This document shows positions 8,027 to 16,285 of a stretch of 64,000 bases of DNA, one piece after another. The notes below the pieces were generated by a model. It saw only the letters and a program-made list of their open reading frames with translations. It made no database searches and was not told where the DNA came from. This DNA is from Streptomyces sp. NRRL S-37 (lineage in GTDB: Bacteria; Actinomycetota; Actinomycetes; Streptomycetales; Streptomycetaceae), in contig NZ_JOIZ01000023.1 of the NCBI RefSeq assembly GCF_000721605.1, positions 1-64,000 on the forward strand, read 5' to 3'. The first letter of the stretch is position 1. Each line of letters opens with the position of its first letter. The position numbers and the translations under genes are program-made.

Positions 8027-9466
8027 TCAGATGCCCTCCGGCTCCGGAAGCGTTCCGGTCTTCGCGGCCCGCGCGTACCACAGGGCGCTGGACTTCGGGA
8101 TCCGCTGCTGGGTCACGTAGTCGACGTACACCGCGCCGAAGCGCTTGTCGTAGCCGTACGCCCACTCGAAGTTGTCCATCAGGGACCACAGGTAGTAGCC
8201 GCGCACGTCCGCGCCGTCGGCGATGGCCCGGCGCACCTCCGAGAGGTGGCCGTGCAGGTAGGCGACGCGGTCGGGGTCGTGCACCTTGCCGTCGGCGTCC
8301 GGCTTGTCGTCGTAGGCCGCGCCGTTCTCGGTGATGTAGATCGGCAGTCCGGGCGCCTCACGGTTGTAGCGCATGATCAGGTCGTACAGGCCCGTCGGGT
8401 CGACGGACCAGCCCATCTCGGTCAGCTCGCCCGGCGACTGGTGGAAGGCGACGTCGTCCGCGGCGGGCCACGGCGAGTGCTCGCTCGCCCCGTGGCCGTC
8501 GGCCCGCGGGCCCTCGGCGTCCGGGTCGGCCGCCGAGACCAGGGTGGGCGTGTAGTAGTTGAGGCCGAGCGCGTCCAGCGGCTGGTGGATCAGGTCCAGG
8601 TCGCCGTCCTGGATGCACGACCAGTCGGTGAGCGACGAGGTCGCCTCCAGCAGCGTCTCCGGGTAGGCGCCGTGCAGGATCGGGCCGTGGAAGATGCCGC
8701 CGGACAGGTCGTCGATCTTGCGCGCCGCCGCCACGTCCGCCGGGTCGCCCGGCGAGAGCGGCCGGACCACCGAGGTGTTGAGGCTGAGCGCGACGGTGTT
8801 GCGGGCCGGCATCACCGAGCGCAGCGCCTTGGCGCCCAGGCCGTGCGCCAGGTTGAGGTGGTGGGCGGCCTTCAGCGCGGCCGCCGGGTCGGTGCGGCCG
8901 GGGGCGTGCACACCGGAGGCGTAGCCGAGGAAGGCGCTGCACCAGGGCTCGTTGAGCGTGATCCAGTTCTCCACGCGGTCGCCGAGCGCCTCGCCCATGA
9001 TCTGCGCGTACTCGGCGAAGCGGTAGGCGGTGTCGCGCTCCGGCCAGCCGCCCGCGTCCTCCAGCTCCTGCGGCAGGTCCCAGTGGTAGAGGGTGACGGC
9101 CGGCTTGATGCCCTTCGCCAGCAGCTCGTCGACCAGGCGGCGGTAGAAGTCCAGACCGCGCTGCACGGCCGGGCCGCGGCCGGTCGGCTGCACCCGCGAC
9201 CAGGAGACGGAGAACCGGTAGGCGTTCAGGTTGAGGTCCGCCATCATCGCCACGTCGTCGCGGTAGCGGTGGTAGTGGTCGTTGGCGATGTCACCGGTCT
9301 CGCCGCCGGCCGTCTTGCCCGGCGTGTGGCTGAAGGTGTCCCAGATGGAAGGCGTGCGCCCGTCCTCCCGCACCGCTCCCTCGATCTGGTACGCGGAGGT
9401 CGCGGCGCCCCAGAGGAAGGCGGGAGGGAAGGTCACCGGGGTCGCCGGCGTTGCGGAGTCAGACAT
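8027..9466 (-). CDS. bglC: Beta-glucosidase, glycoside hydrolase family 1
   Basis: A 479-residue GH1 enzyme without a signal peptide, so it is intracellular. It starts with the typical [15 protein letters not shown]. The acid/base Glu173 is in TLNEPW and the nucleophile Glu380 is in YITENGA. It hydrolyses cellobiose and short cello-oligosaccharides imported by CebEFG to glucose. A CebR-type operator overlaps its start codon, which implies its own repressible promoter 111 bp downstream of cebG. The symbol follows the ceb/bglC locus known in Streptomyces. Confidence 0.93.
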   Translation of the reverse strand: MSDSATPATPVTFPPAFLWGAATSAYQIEGAVREDGRTPSIWDTFSHTPGKTAGGETGDIANDHYHRYRDDVAMMADLNLNAYRFSVSWSRVQPTGRGPAVQRGLDFYRRLVDELLAKGIKPAVTLYHWDLPQELEDAGGWPERDTAYRFAEYAQIMGEALGDRVENWITLNEPWCSAFLGYASGVHAPGRTDPAAALKAAHHLNLAHGLGAKALRSVMPARNTVALSLNTSVVRPLSPGDPADVAAARKIDDLSGGIFHGPILHGAYPETLLEATSSLTDWSCIQDGDLDLIHQPLDALGLNYYTPTLVSAADPDAEGPRADGHGASEHSPWPAADDVAFHQSPGELTEMGWSVDPTGLYDLIMRYNREAPGLPIYITENGAAYDDKPDADGKVHDPDRVAYLHGHLSEVRRAIADGADVRGYYLWSLMDNFEWAYGYDKRFGAVYVDYVTQQRIPKSSALWYARAAKTGTLPEPEGI

Positions 9467-9479
9467 GGAAGCGCTCCCA
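9466..9479. promoter_or_regulatory. CebR-type operator at bglC
   Basis: TGGAAGCGCTCCCA differs at one position from the CebR core TGGGAGCGCTCCCA. It overlaps the bglC start codon. CebR binding is released by cellobiose in characterised streptomycetes. Confidence 0.88.
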
Positions 9480-9577
9480 TAGGAGGTCGTGGAAGACCGA
9501 CGAGTACGAAAAGAAGGAGGGGGAGGGGCCGAGGCGGCGGTGACCCGGCCCCCAGGGGTACGAACGTGAAGCGGGCG

Positions 9578-10489
9578 TCAGCCCTTGACGGCACCCTGCA
9601 TGATGCCGCCCACGATCTGCTTGCCGAAGATCGTGAAGACCAGCAGCAGGGGCAGCGTACCCAGCAGCGCACCCGCCATGATCAGGGACTGGTCCGGGGT
9701 GTACCCGCGGCCGAGGCCCGCGACCGCCACCTGCACGGTCGGGCTGCCGGTCTGGGTCAGCACCAGGAACGGCCACAGGAAGTCGTTCCAGGTCTGCACG
9801 AACATCAGCATGCCCAGCACGGCCATCGCCGGCCGCGCGGCCGGGAACACCACGTGCCACACCACGCGCCAGCTGCTCGCGCCGTCCACCCGGGCGGCCT
9901 CGATGACCTCGTCCGGCAGCGCCTGGAGCAGGTACTGCCGCATGAAGAACACGCCGAACGCGCTCACCAGCGACGGGAAGATGACCGCCTGGAGCTGGTC
10001 GGACCAGTCGAGCTTGGCGACCATCATGTACAGCGGGATGATGCTGAGCTGCGGCGGCACCATCATCGTGCCGATCACGATCAGCATCAGCGCGTTGCGG
10101 CCCTTGAACCGCAGTTTGGCGAAGGCGAAGCCGGCGATCGTCGACAGCACGACGATGGTCACCGCCGAGATGCCCGCCACGATCGTGGTGTTGAGGAAGG
10201 CCTCACCGAGGTTGGCGTCCTTCCAGGCGATCTCCAGGTTCTTGAACAGGTTGGAACCGAACCAGAACGGCGGCGGGTTCTCCGCCAGCCGCTGGTTGTC
10301 CCGGGAGGCGGCGATCGCGGTCCACACCAGCGGGAACAGCGACACGATCGTGAACACGATCAGGATCGCGTACGCGATCGGACCGCCGTGCAGTGTCCCG
10401 CCGGCCCGCGCCGACTTCGGCAGGCGCGGGCGCCTGGACTCCTTGGCGGGTGTGGTCTCGGGGGGCGTCACAGTCGTCGTCACGGCCAC
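9578..10489 (-). CDS. cebG: Cellobiose ABC transporter permease (MalG type)
   Basis: A 303-residue inner-membrane permease with six predicted transmembrane segments; the first is in AYAILIVFTIVSLFPLVWTA. The EAA loop EAARVDGASSWRVVWHVVFP docks the shared ATPase. It forms the channel with CebF for cellobiose/cellotriose uptake. It lies 6 bp downstream of cebF in one operon. No ATPase gene is present in this cluster; Streptomyces sugar importers commonly share MsiK encoded elsewhere. Confidence 0.92.
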   Translation of the reverse strand: MAVTTTVTPPETTPAKESRRPRLPKSARAGGTLHGGPIAYAILIVFTIVSLFPLVWTAIAASRDNQRLAENPPPFWFGSNLFKNLEIAWKDANLGEAFLNTTIVAGISAVTIVVLSTIAGFAFAKLRFKGRNALMLIVIGTMMVPPQLSIIPLYMMVAKLDWSDQLQAVIFPSLVSAFGVFFMRQYLLQALPDEVIEAARVDGASSWRVVWHVVFPAARPAMAVLGMLMFVQTWNDFLWPFLVLTQTGSPTVQVAVAGLGRGYTPDQSLIMAGALLGTLPLLLVFTIFGKQIVGGIMQGAVKG

Positions 10490-10495
10490 AACTCC

Positions 10496-11521
10496 TTAAC
10501 TGCTGGCGCGCAGCCGGCGCGAGATGAGCTGGTTGATGATGCCGATGACGATCAGGATCGCGAACATCGTCCAGGCGATCGCCGAGGCGCGGCCCAGGTG
10601 CTGGTTGACCCAGCCCTGCTCGTACAGGTACAGGCCGAGCGTCTGGAACTGGTGCTCCGCGCCGCCGGACGCGCCCTTGTTGGCGTCGAACAGCAGCGGC
10701 TCGCCGAAGACCTGGCTGGCGCCGATGGTGGAGACCACCACGGTGAACAGGATCGTCGGACGCAGCGCCGGCAGGGTCACGTGGAGGAACTGCTGCCAGC
10801 GGCTGGCGCCGTCCAGTGCCGCCGACTCGTACAGGTCCTGGGGGATCGCCTGCATCGCGGCCAGGTAGATCAGCGCGTTGTAGCCGGTCCAGCGCCAGAT
10901 GATGATCGAGGAGACGGCGAACTGCGAGGGCCACTTCTCGCCCTGCCAGTCGACCGGGTCGATCCCGACGAAGTCCAGCGCCCAGTTGATCATGCCGTAG
11001 TCACGGCCGAACAGCAGCACGAACACCAGGGAGGCGGCGGCGATCGAGGTGGCGTACGGCGCGAGCATCGCGACCCGGTAGAAGGTCGAGGCCCGCAGCT
11101 TGTAGTTGAGGATGTGGGCGATGCCCATCGCCATCAACAGCTGCGGAACGGTCGAGATGATGCCGATGGTCAGGGTGTTCCGCGCCGCGTTCCAGAAGAA
11201 CTCGTCGTCGAAGATCCGGGTGTAGTTCTTCATCCCGACCCAGTTCATGTCGGTCGGGGCGGTCAGCTCCACCTGGTGCAGCGAGGCCCAGCCCGTGTAG
11301 ATCAGCGGGAACAGGCCGAAGGCGAGGAAGAGCAGGAAGAACGGCGAGACGAACGCGTACGGGCTCCAGCGCATGTCGCGCTGCCAGCGCCGGGACAGCT
11401 TGGCCCGGCGTCGCTGTTCCTTGTCCGCGGGAGCGGAGCTCCCGGGCGGACGGCCCGGGGCCGCGCCCCCCTCCTTGGAGGGGAGCGCGGCGGTGTCGTG
11501 GCGGGTGGCCATTTCGGTCAC
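10496..11521 (-). CDS. cebF: Cellobiose ABC transporter permease (MalF type)
   Basis: A 341-residue permease. The N-terminal 45 residues are charged and Pro/Gly-rich. Six membrane segments and the EAA loop ESAALDGASRWQQFLHVTLP follow. It pairs with CebG. The start is GTG 11521, overlapping the cebE stop by 4 bases (GTGA), which indicates translational coupling. Confidence 0.92.
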   Translation of the reverse strand: MTEMATRHDTAALPSKEGGAAPGRPPGSSAPADKEQRRRAKLSRRWQRDMRWSPYAFVSPFFLLFLAFGLFPLIYTGWASLHQVELTAPTDMNWVGMKNYTRIFDDEFFWNAARNTLTIGIISTVPQLLMAMGIAHILNYKLRASTFYRVAMLAPYATSIAAASLVFVLLFGRDYGMINWALDFVGIDPVDWQGEKWPSQFAVSSIIIWRWTGYNALIYLAAMQAIPQDLYESAALDGASRWQQFLHVTLPALRPTILFTVVVSTIGASQVFGEPLLFDANKGASGGAEHQFQTLGLYLYEQGWVNQHLGRASAIAWTMFAILIVIGIINQLISRRLRASS

Positions 11522-12876
11522 TGGTCCAGGTTGTTGTCGATGGTCTTGGTGGCCGTCTCCCAGGCGTCCTTGGCGGACTTGCCCTTGGTCACCAGGATGA
11601 CGCCGTTGTCCGTCAGGCCCTGCTGGATGATCTGGTCCTTCGGGCCGATGACCTGGGTCGGGATCTGCTTGGCGGCCTCGGAGAAGATCTCACCGATCGG
11701 GGAGTCGCCGGTCATCTCGTTCTTCGCGCCGGTCACCTCGGGGCTGTCGTACGCGCCCGGGGTGCTCGGGAAGCTGCCCTGCACCTTGAACAGCTTCGCC
11801 TGCTGCTCGGGCGCGGTCAGCCAGGCCACCAGCTTCTGCGCCTCCTCGACGTTCTTGCCGCTCTTCGGCACGCCCAGGAAGGAACCGCCCCAGTTGCCGG
11901 ACTTCGGCGCGACGGCCACGTCCCACTTGCCGGCGTCCTCCGGCTTCGCCTTGCCCTTGATGGTGCCGAGCATCCACGGCGGGCAGGCGACGGTGGCGAA
12001 CTTGCTGTTGGCGATCGTCGTGTCCCAGGCCGGCTGGAACTGCGTCTGCGACTGGACCAGGCCCTTCTCGGCGGCCTTGGCGGTCAGGTCGAAGGCGTTC
12101 TTGACGGCCGGGTTGGTCTTGTAGATGACCTCGCCGGAGGAGTCGTAGAACTTCTCCTTCTCACTGCTGAGGACGGCGTTGAGCAGGCCGCCGGGGGAGT
12201 CCATGAAGAAGGTGTCCTTGCCGGCCTTCTTCTGGTACCTCTCACCGGTCTCGATGAACTTGTTCCAGTCACCGGCCCACAGCTTGCCGACCTCCTCGCG
12301 GTCGGTCGGCAGGCCGGCCTTCTCGAAGAGGTCCTTGCGGTAACAGATGGCCATCGGGCCGATGTCGGTGCCGAGACCGACGGTCTGGCCGTCCTTGGTG
12401 GTGGCCTGCGCCCACTTCCAGTCGAGCCAGTTGGCCTTGTCCACGCCCTCGGCCTTGGACATGTCCACGAACTTGTCCGCCTGGGTGCCGACGATCTCGG
12501 CGATGTTGGCGATCTCGATGGCCTGGACGTCCATCAGACCGCTGTTGGTGGTGAGGTGGTTCAGCAGAGCGGGATAGTAGTTCTCGTTCCGCTCGACGAC
12601 CGTCTGCTCGATCTTGATGTCCGGGTTCAGCTTCTCGTACTCGTCGTAGAGACCGGCTTCCTTGAAGCCCATGGTGCCGAACAGGCCCATCGTGATCTTG
12701 GTCTTGCCCTCGCTGTCGGACGAGGATCCGTCGCCGTCGCTACCGCCGTCGTCGGCACAGCCGGCCAGCAGCCCGGTGCCCAGCGACACCACGGCCGCGA
12801 TGGCCAGCGCCTTACGGGCGATGGGCTTCCCCCCGCCCGACCGCTGACGGGAGAGGGGGAGGGTACGTGCTCGCAT
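11518..12876 (-). CDS. cebE: Cellobiose-binding lipoprotein
   Basis: A 452-residue extracytoplasmic solute-binding protein. The signal peptide ends at lipobox LLAGC with Cys40, followed by an Asp/Gly/Ser-rich tether. The body is a family 1 sugar-binding protein with segments such as ITMGLFGTMGF near the start of the mature domain. It captures cello-oligosaccharides for CebFG. ATG 12876 is supported by AGGAGG at a good distance. The first gene of cebE-cebF-cebG, preceded by a perfect CebR operator. Confidence 0.93.
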   Translation of the reverse strand: MRARTLPLSRQRSGGGKPIARKALAIAAVVSLGTGLLAGCADDGGSDGDGSSSDSEGKTKITMGLFGTMGFKEAGLYDEYEKLNPDIKIEQTVVERNENYYPALLNHLTTNSGLMDVQAIEIANIAEIVGTQADKFVDMSKAEGVDKANWLDWKWAQATTKDGQTVGLGTDIGPMAICYRKDLFEKAGLPTDREEVGKLWAGDWNKFIETGERYQKKAGKDTFFMDSPGGLLNAVLSSEKEKFYDSSGEVIYKTNPAVKNAFDLTAKAAEKGLVQSQTQFQPAWDTTIANSKFATVACPPWMLGTIKGKAKPEDAGKWDVAVAPKSGNWGGSFLGVPKSGKNVEEAQKLVAWLTAPEQQAKLFKVQGSFPSTPGAYDSPEVTGAKNEMTGDSPIGEIFSEAAKQIPTQVIGPKDQIIQQGLTDNGVILVTKGKSAKDAWETATKTIDNNLDQ

Positions 12877-13219
12877 TGCGTCCTCCTGTTGCCCTGACGT
12901 GCCGACCCCCCGGCCAACGGCATTGTTGGTCCCGTATCTTGCTCGCTGCGGCTCGGGCGGGGAACGTGCGGGTTGTGTATGTACCAGGTACTGTGGGAGC
13001 GCTCCCACAAGTGATGTGTTGAAGAGTCGCGGGTCCGGGCGGGGGTGTCAAGGGAACAGACGACGCAAAGTGCCTTCAGTTATCTGCCTGTTAACTTGAC
13101 GCCGGAGATCCACCCCCGGAAGCCCGTAGTCCGCACACCGCCCTCCCGGCGGCGGCCACCGTCACCGACGGGGCTGTTAGATTCCAGGCCAGCGTGACAT
13201 ACGACGGAAGGCGGGGCCG
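12877..13219. other. Intergenic control region between cebE and cebR
   Basis: This 343-bp gap separates the divergent cebE and cebR genes. It holds the CebR operator at 12992-13009. The segment around 12920-13100 is less GC-rich than its surroundings, as expected for divergent promoters. No gene is supported. Confidence 0.7.
12992..13009. promoter_or_regulatory. CebR operator of cebEFG
   Basis: TGTGGGAGCGCTCCCACA is a perfect 18-bp palindrome containing the CebR core. It lies about 115 bp upstream of the cebE start codon. Confidence 0.95.
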
Positions 13220-14275
13220 ATGGCAAGCCACGGAGCGCGGAGCCGGAGCGGCGGCCGCCCCACCCTCGAAGAGGTGGCCGCGCGCGCCGGTGTGGGCCGC
13301 GGCACGGTCTCCCGGGTGATCAACGGCTCGCCCCGGGTGAGCGACGCCACACGCGCCGCCGTGGAGGCCGCGGTCGCCGAGCTCGGCTACGTCCCGAACA
13401 CGGCCGCCCGCGCCCTGGCCGCCAACCGCACGGACGCCATCGCCCTGGTCGTGCCCGAGCCGGAGACCCGGTTCTTCGCCGAGCCGTACTTCTCCGACAT
13501 GCTCCGGGGCGTCGGCGCGGCGCTCTCCGACACCCAGATGCAGCTGCTGCTGATCTTCGCGGGCAGCGACCGGGAGCGGCAGCGGCTCGCCGAGTACCTC
13601 GCCGCCCACCGGGTGGACGGCGTGCTGCTGGTCTCGGTGCACGCCGACGACCCGCTGCCCGACATGCTGTCCCAGCTGGAGATCCCGGCCGTGATCAGCG
13701 GCCCCCGCTCGGCCGCCGAGACGCTCGCCTCGGTGGACTCCGACAACTACGGCGGCGCCCGCCAGGCCGTCGAACACCTCATCGGCCGGGGCCGGCGCAC
13801 CATCGCCCACATCACCGGCCGCCTCGACGTGTACGGCGCCCAGCGGCGCGTCGACGGCTACCGCGACGCCCTGCGCGAGGCGGGCCACGAGGTGGACGAG
13901 CTGCTGATCGAACCGGGCGACTTCTCCGAGGACGGCGGCCGGCACGCGATGGCGGCCCTGCTGGAGCGCCGCCCCGACCTGGACGCCGTCTTCGCCGCCT
14001 CGGACGTCACCGCGGCCGGCGCCCGGTACGCCCTGCGCGACGCGGGCCGCCGCATCCCCGACGACGTGGCCCTGGTCGGCTACGACGACTCCGCCATCGC
14101 CCGCCACATGGATCCGCCGCTGACCAGCGTGCGCCAGCCGATAGAGGAGATGGGCCGCGCGATGATCGACCTCCTCCTCGCCGAGGTCGCCGACCGCCGC
14201 CCGTCGGTCTCCCGGGAACTGGGGCGGCGCCAGATGGTGCTGGCGACGGAACTGGTGGGCCGCGCCTCGTCGTGA
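13220..14275 (+). CDS. cebR: LacI-family cellobiose repressor
   Basis: A 351-residue LacI/GalR regulator. The HTH is PTLEEVAARAGVGRGTVSRVI, followed by the hinge helix with ALAANRTDAIALVVPE. The periplasmic-binding-protein-like effector domain ends with AIARHMDPPLTSVRQP. It represses cebEFG and bglC through the two operators in this window; cello-oligosaccharide binding releases it in known orthologues. GGAAGGCGGGG precedes ATG 13220. It converges on the unknown gene ending at 14280 with only 4 bases between stop codons. Confidence 0.92.
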   Translation: MASHGARSRSGGRPTLEEVAARAGVGRGTVSRVINGSPRVSDATRAAVEAAVAELGYVPNTAARALAANRTDAIALVVPEPETRFFAEPYFSDMLRGVGAALSDTQMQLLLIFAGSDRERQRLAEYLAAHRVDGVLLVSVHADDPLPDMLSQLEIPAVISGPRSAAETLASVDSDNYGGARQAVEHLIGRGRRTIAHITGRLDVYGAQRRVDGYRDALREAGHEVDELLIEPGDFSEDGGRHAMAALLERRPDLDAVFAASDVTAAGARYALRDAGRRIPDDVALVGYDDSAIARHMDPPLTSVRQPIEEMGRAMIDLLLAEVADRRPSVSRELGRRQMVLATELVGRASS

Positions 14276-14279
14276 CGCC

Positions 14280-15107
14280 TCAGTGCTCCGTGCCGTCGGG
14301 GTCCGGGGCCTTCAGGACCGCCTCGGCGTGGAGCGTGGGGGCGGTGACGCGGTGCCATGTCCCGCGCTCCCACCACCGGGGGTCGGTGGCCCGCTCGTAG
14401 TCCCTGCGCAGACCGGCCGGGACCAGGCCCAGGCGCCGGTCCGGCAGCGGTCTGCCGTTGGCCCCGGCCCACGCGCTGATCTCCTCGAAGTCGTCCGCCG
14501 GTGAGCCCTCGACCGCGTACACGGGGAGGGGGTCGGTGAGCACGGTGCGGGGCAGGGAGAGGCCGAGGCGCTTCTCGAAGACGGCCAGGCCGCGGCGCCT
14601 GCGTTCGTCGTAGTCGTAGTCGCCGGTGTGCTGGTACGTCTCTCCGTCGGGGTGCAGGATTCCGGCGTCCACCAGGTCCGGCAGGAACAGGTCGCATTCC
14701 TCGCCCCAGCGGATCCGCTCCTCGCACAGCCCGTACCCGCAGACGGTGCGGCCGTCGCGCGCGTACAGGACGGTGGTGGGCGGGTGCTCCGAGTTGTAGT
14801 GGTAGTGGACGGCCTCCACGCCGCCGCGCGAGACCTCCTTCAGCCGGTCGAGGTAGCAACCGTAGAGGACGGCGAACGCCCAGCCCGCGTGCTCGCCGAC
14901 GCGGACCACGGCACTGTCCGGTCCGTCGTAGGAGTCGAACTCGAGGCCGGCGATCTCGTCGTCGGTCATCGGCCCGGCGGCCGCTCCGCGCCGCGCCCCC
15001 ATGCGCACCGCCAGTTCCTCGGCGTCGATGCCGCGCGCGAAGTGCACGTCGAACATCCACCCGGAACTCGTCACCATGCCGGCCATCCACTGCACACCGT
15101 CGCTCAC
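14280..15107 (-). CDS. Unknown protein, possibly DUF6461-like N-terminus
   Basis: A 275-residue cytoplasmic protein. The N-terminal half has SSGWMFDVHFARGIDAEELAVRMG, EHAGWAFAVLYGCY and a long acidic helix. This resembles Streptomyces DUF6461-type proteins of unknown role, from memory only. The C-terminal half carries many Arg/Tyr/Trp residues and no motif I recognise. GTG 15107 is chosen because GGGGAGGG lies 6 bases upstream. It stands alone between cebR and tRNA-His. Confidence 0.7.
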   Translation of the reverse strand: MSDGVQWMAGMVTSSGWMFDVHFARGIDAEELAVRMGARRGAAAGPMTDDEIAGLEFDSYDGPDSAVVRVGEHAGWAFAVLYGCYLDRLKEVSRGGVEAVHYHYNSEHPPTTVLYARDGRTVCGYGLCEERIRWGEECDLFLPDLVDAGILHPDGETYQHTGDYDYDERRRRGLAVFEKRLGLSLPRTVLTDPLPVYAVEGSPADDFEEISAWAGANGRPLPDRRLGLVPAGLRRDYERATDPRWWERGTWHRVTAPTLHAEAVLKAPDPDGTEH

Positions 15108-15203
15108 GTGCCCTCCCCTGCGGCGCGACGGGCAGACCCCCTGCCCGCGTCCGGTGACGACCCTAGGGCGGCCCACTGACATCCCGGTGGCGGAAACGAG
15201 TAC

Positions 15204-15233
15204 AGCCGGTGACCTCGTACGAGGTCACCGGCT
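15204..15233. terminator. 30-bp perfect palindrome downstream of tRNA-His
   Basis: AGCCGGTGACCTCGT at 15204-15218 is followed at once by its exact reverse complement at 15219-15233. It begins 10 bp past the tRNA 3' end and probably terminates the tRNA transcript. It may also serve the leftward gene's upstream boundary. Confidence 0.85.
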
Positions 15234-15243
15234 GACTGGTGAG

Positions 15244-15317
15244 GGTGAGTGACGGGACTCGAACCCGCGGCATCCTGGACCACAACCAGGTGCTCTACCA
15301 GCTGAGCTACACCCACC
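15244..15317 (-). tRNA. tRNA-His (anticodon GTG)
   Basis: The minus strand folds as a tRNA with acceptor stem GTGGGTG/CACTCAC, D arm GCTCAGCTGGTAGAGC, anticodon arm CTGGTTGTGGTCCAG and T arm GGGTTCGAGTCCC. The loop TTGTGGT gives anticodon GTG. The extra 5' G (position -1) opposite C73 is the histidine-specific identity element. The 3' CCA is not encoded. Confidence 0.96.
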
Positions 15318-15434
15318 ATGGCCTTGTCGGTTCAGGTCAGTGACTTCTCCGACCGGCCGAGAAAAAGTGTACAGGGTCCGAAGGGGTGCTCGCGCACGCT
15401 TTCCGCGGCGGCCCCCGACGACCCCCCGATCCGC

Positions 15435-16037
15435 CTACTGAGCAGGCAGGACGTGCTTCGCGGCGATCTTCTTCGCGGTGTCCGAGTCGGGCCCCGGCTG
15501 CGGTACGAAGACGGCCTCGCGGTAGTAGCGCAGCTCCGCGATGGACTCGCGGATGTCGGCGAGGGCGCGGTGGTTGCCGTTCTTCTCGGGGCTGTTGAAG
15601 TACGCCCTCGGGTACCAGCGGCGGGCCAGCTCCTTGATGCTGGACACGTCCACGATGCGGTAGTGGAGGTAGTCCTCCAGGGACGGCATGTCCCGCAGCA
15701 GGAAACCGCGGTCGGTGCCGACGGAGTTGCCGCACAGGGGGGCCTTGCCTGGCTCCTTCACGTGCTCCCGTACATAGTCGAGGACCCGCCGCTCGGCGTC
15801 CTCGAGCGTCGTGCCGCCCTCCAGTTCGGCGAGCAGCCCGGACGCGGTGTGCATCTCCCGCACCACCTCCGGCATCGTCTCCAGGGCCCGCTCCGGCGGG
15901 CGGATGACGATGTCCACACCCTCGCCGAGCACGTTCAGTTCGGAGTCGGTGACGAGGGCGGCCACTTCGATGAGCGCGTCGTCCGACAGCGAGAGGCCGG
16001 TCATCTCGCAGTCGATCCACACCATGCGATCGTTCAT
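15435..16037 (-). CDS. orn: Oligoribonuclease
   Basis: A 200-residue DEDDh exonuclease. Exo I is WIDCEMTGL with Asp9 and Glu11. Exo II contains GNSVGTDRGFL. Exo III carries HRALADIRESIAELRYYRE with the catalytic His and Asp. It degrades 2-5 nt RNA fragments and pGpG, so it also closes c-di-GMP turnover. Its place next to adpA is a conserved Streptomyces arrangement. Confidence 0.96.
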   Translation of the reverse strand: MNDRMVWIDCEMTGLSLSDDALIEVAALVTDSELNVLGEGVDIVIRPPERALETMPEVVREMHTASGLLAELEGGTTLEDAERRVLDYVREHVKEPGKAPLCGNSVGTDRGFLLRDMPSLEDYLHYRIVDVSSIKELARRWYPRAYFNSPEKNGNHRALADIRESIAELRYYREAVFVPQPGPDSDTAKKIAAKHVLPAQ

Positions 16038-16285
16038 GTGTCTAACCTTACGGGGCGCTGCGCCTCCGGCGACGTGCCGGTGTTCGTGTGAACGTCACAG
16101 GGGCTGCCGCCCCCGGCCCCCCGCTTCGGCCCCGGACGGGCCTCGTCCTCAATCGCCGGACGGGCTGGTCGCGGCTCAGGCAGCCTCGCCACGCGCGGGC
16201 CGGGGGTCGGGCCGACCCGTCCCGGCCGGACGGGCCGGAGGCTGGTGCCTCCGTCCCGTCCGGTTCCGCTTCGCGGTTCCTCACC
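16038..16285. other. Intergenic spacer with dispersed-repeat fragments
   Basis: This is a GC-rich spacer between orn and the end of adpA. The stretch near 16141-16165 (CTCAATCGCCGGACGGGCT) is a sequence I recognise as frequent between Streptomyces genes. No gene or convincing terminator is seen. Confidence 0.5.

Noticed and set aside
7820..12124. Long plus-strand open frame opposite bglC and cebGFE
   Set aside because: It is antisense to four well-identified genes and has no ribosome-binding site or recognisable domain.
15200..15330. Integrative element attachment at tRNA-His
   Set aside because: No integrase, direct-repeat att copy or foreign gene block is found near the tRNA.
16141..16165. 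Terminator or regulatory site after adpA
   Set aside because: The sequence is a fragment of a common dispersed repeat and does not form a strong hairpin at this place.
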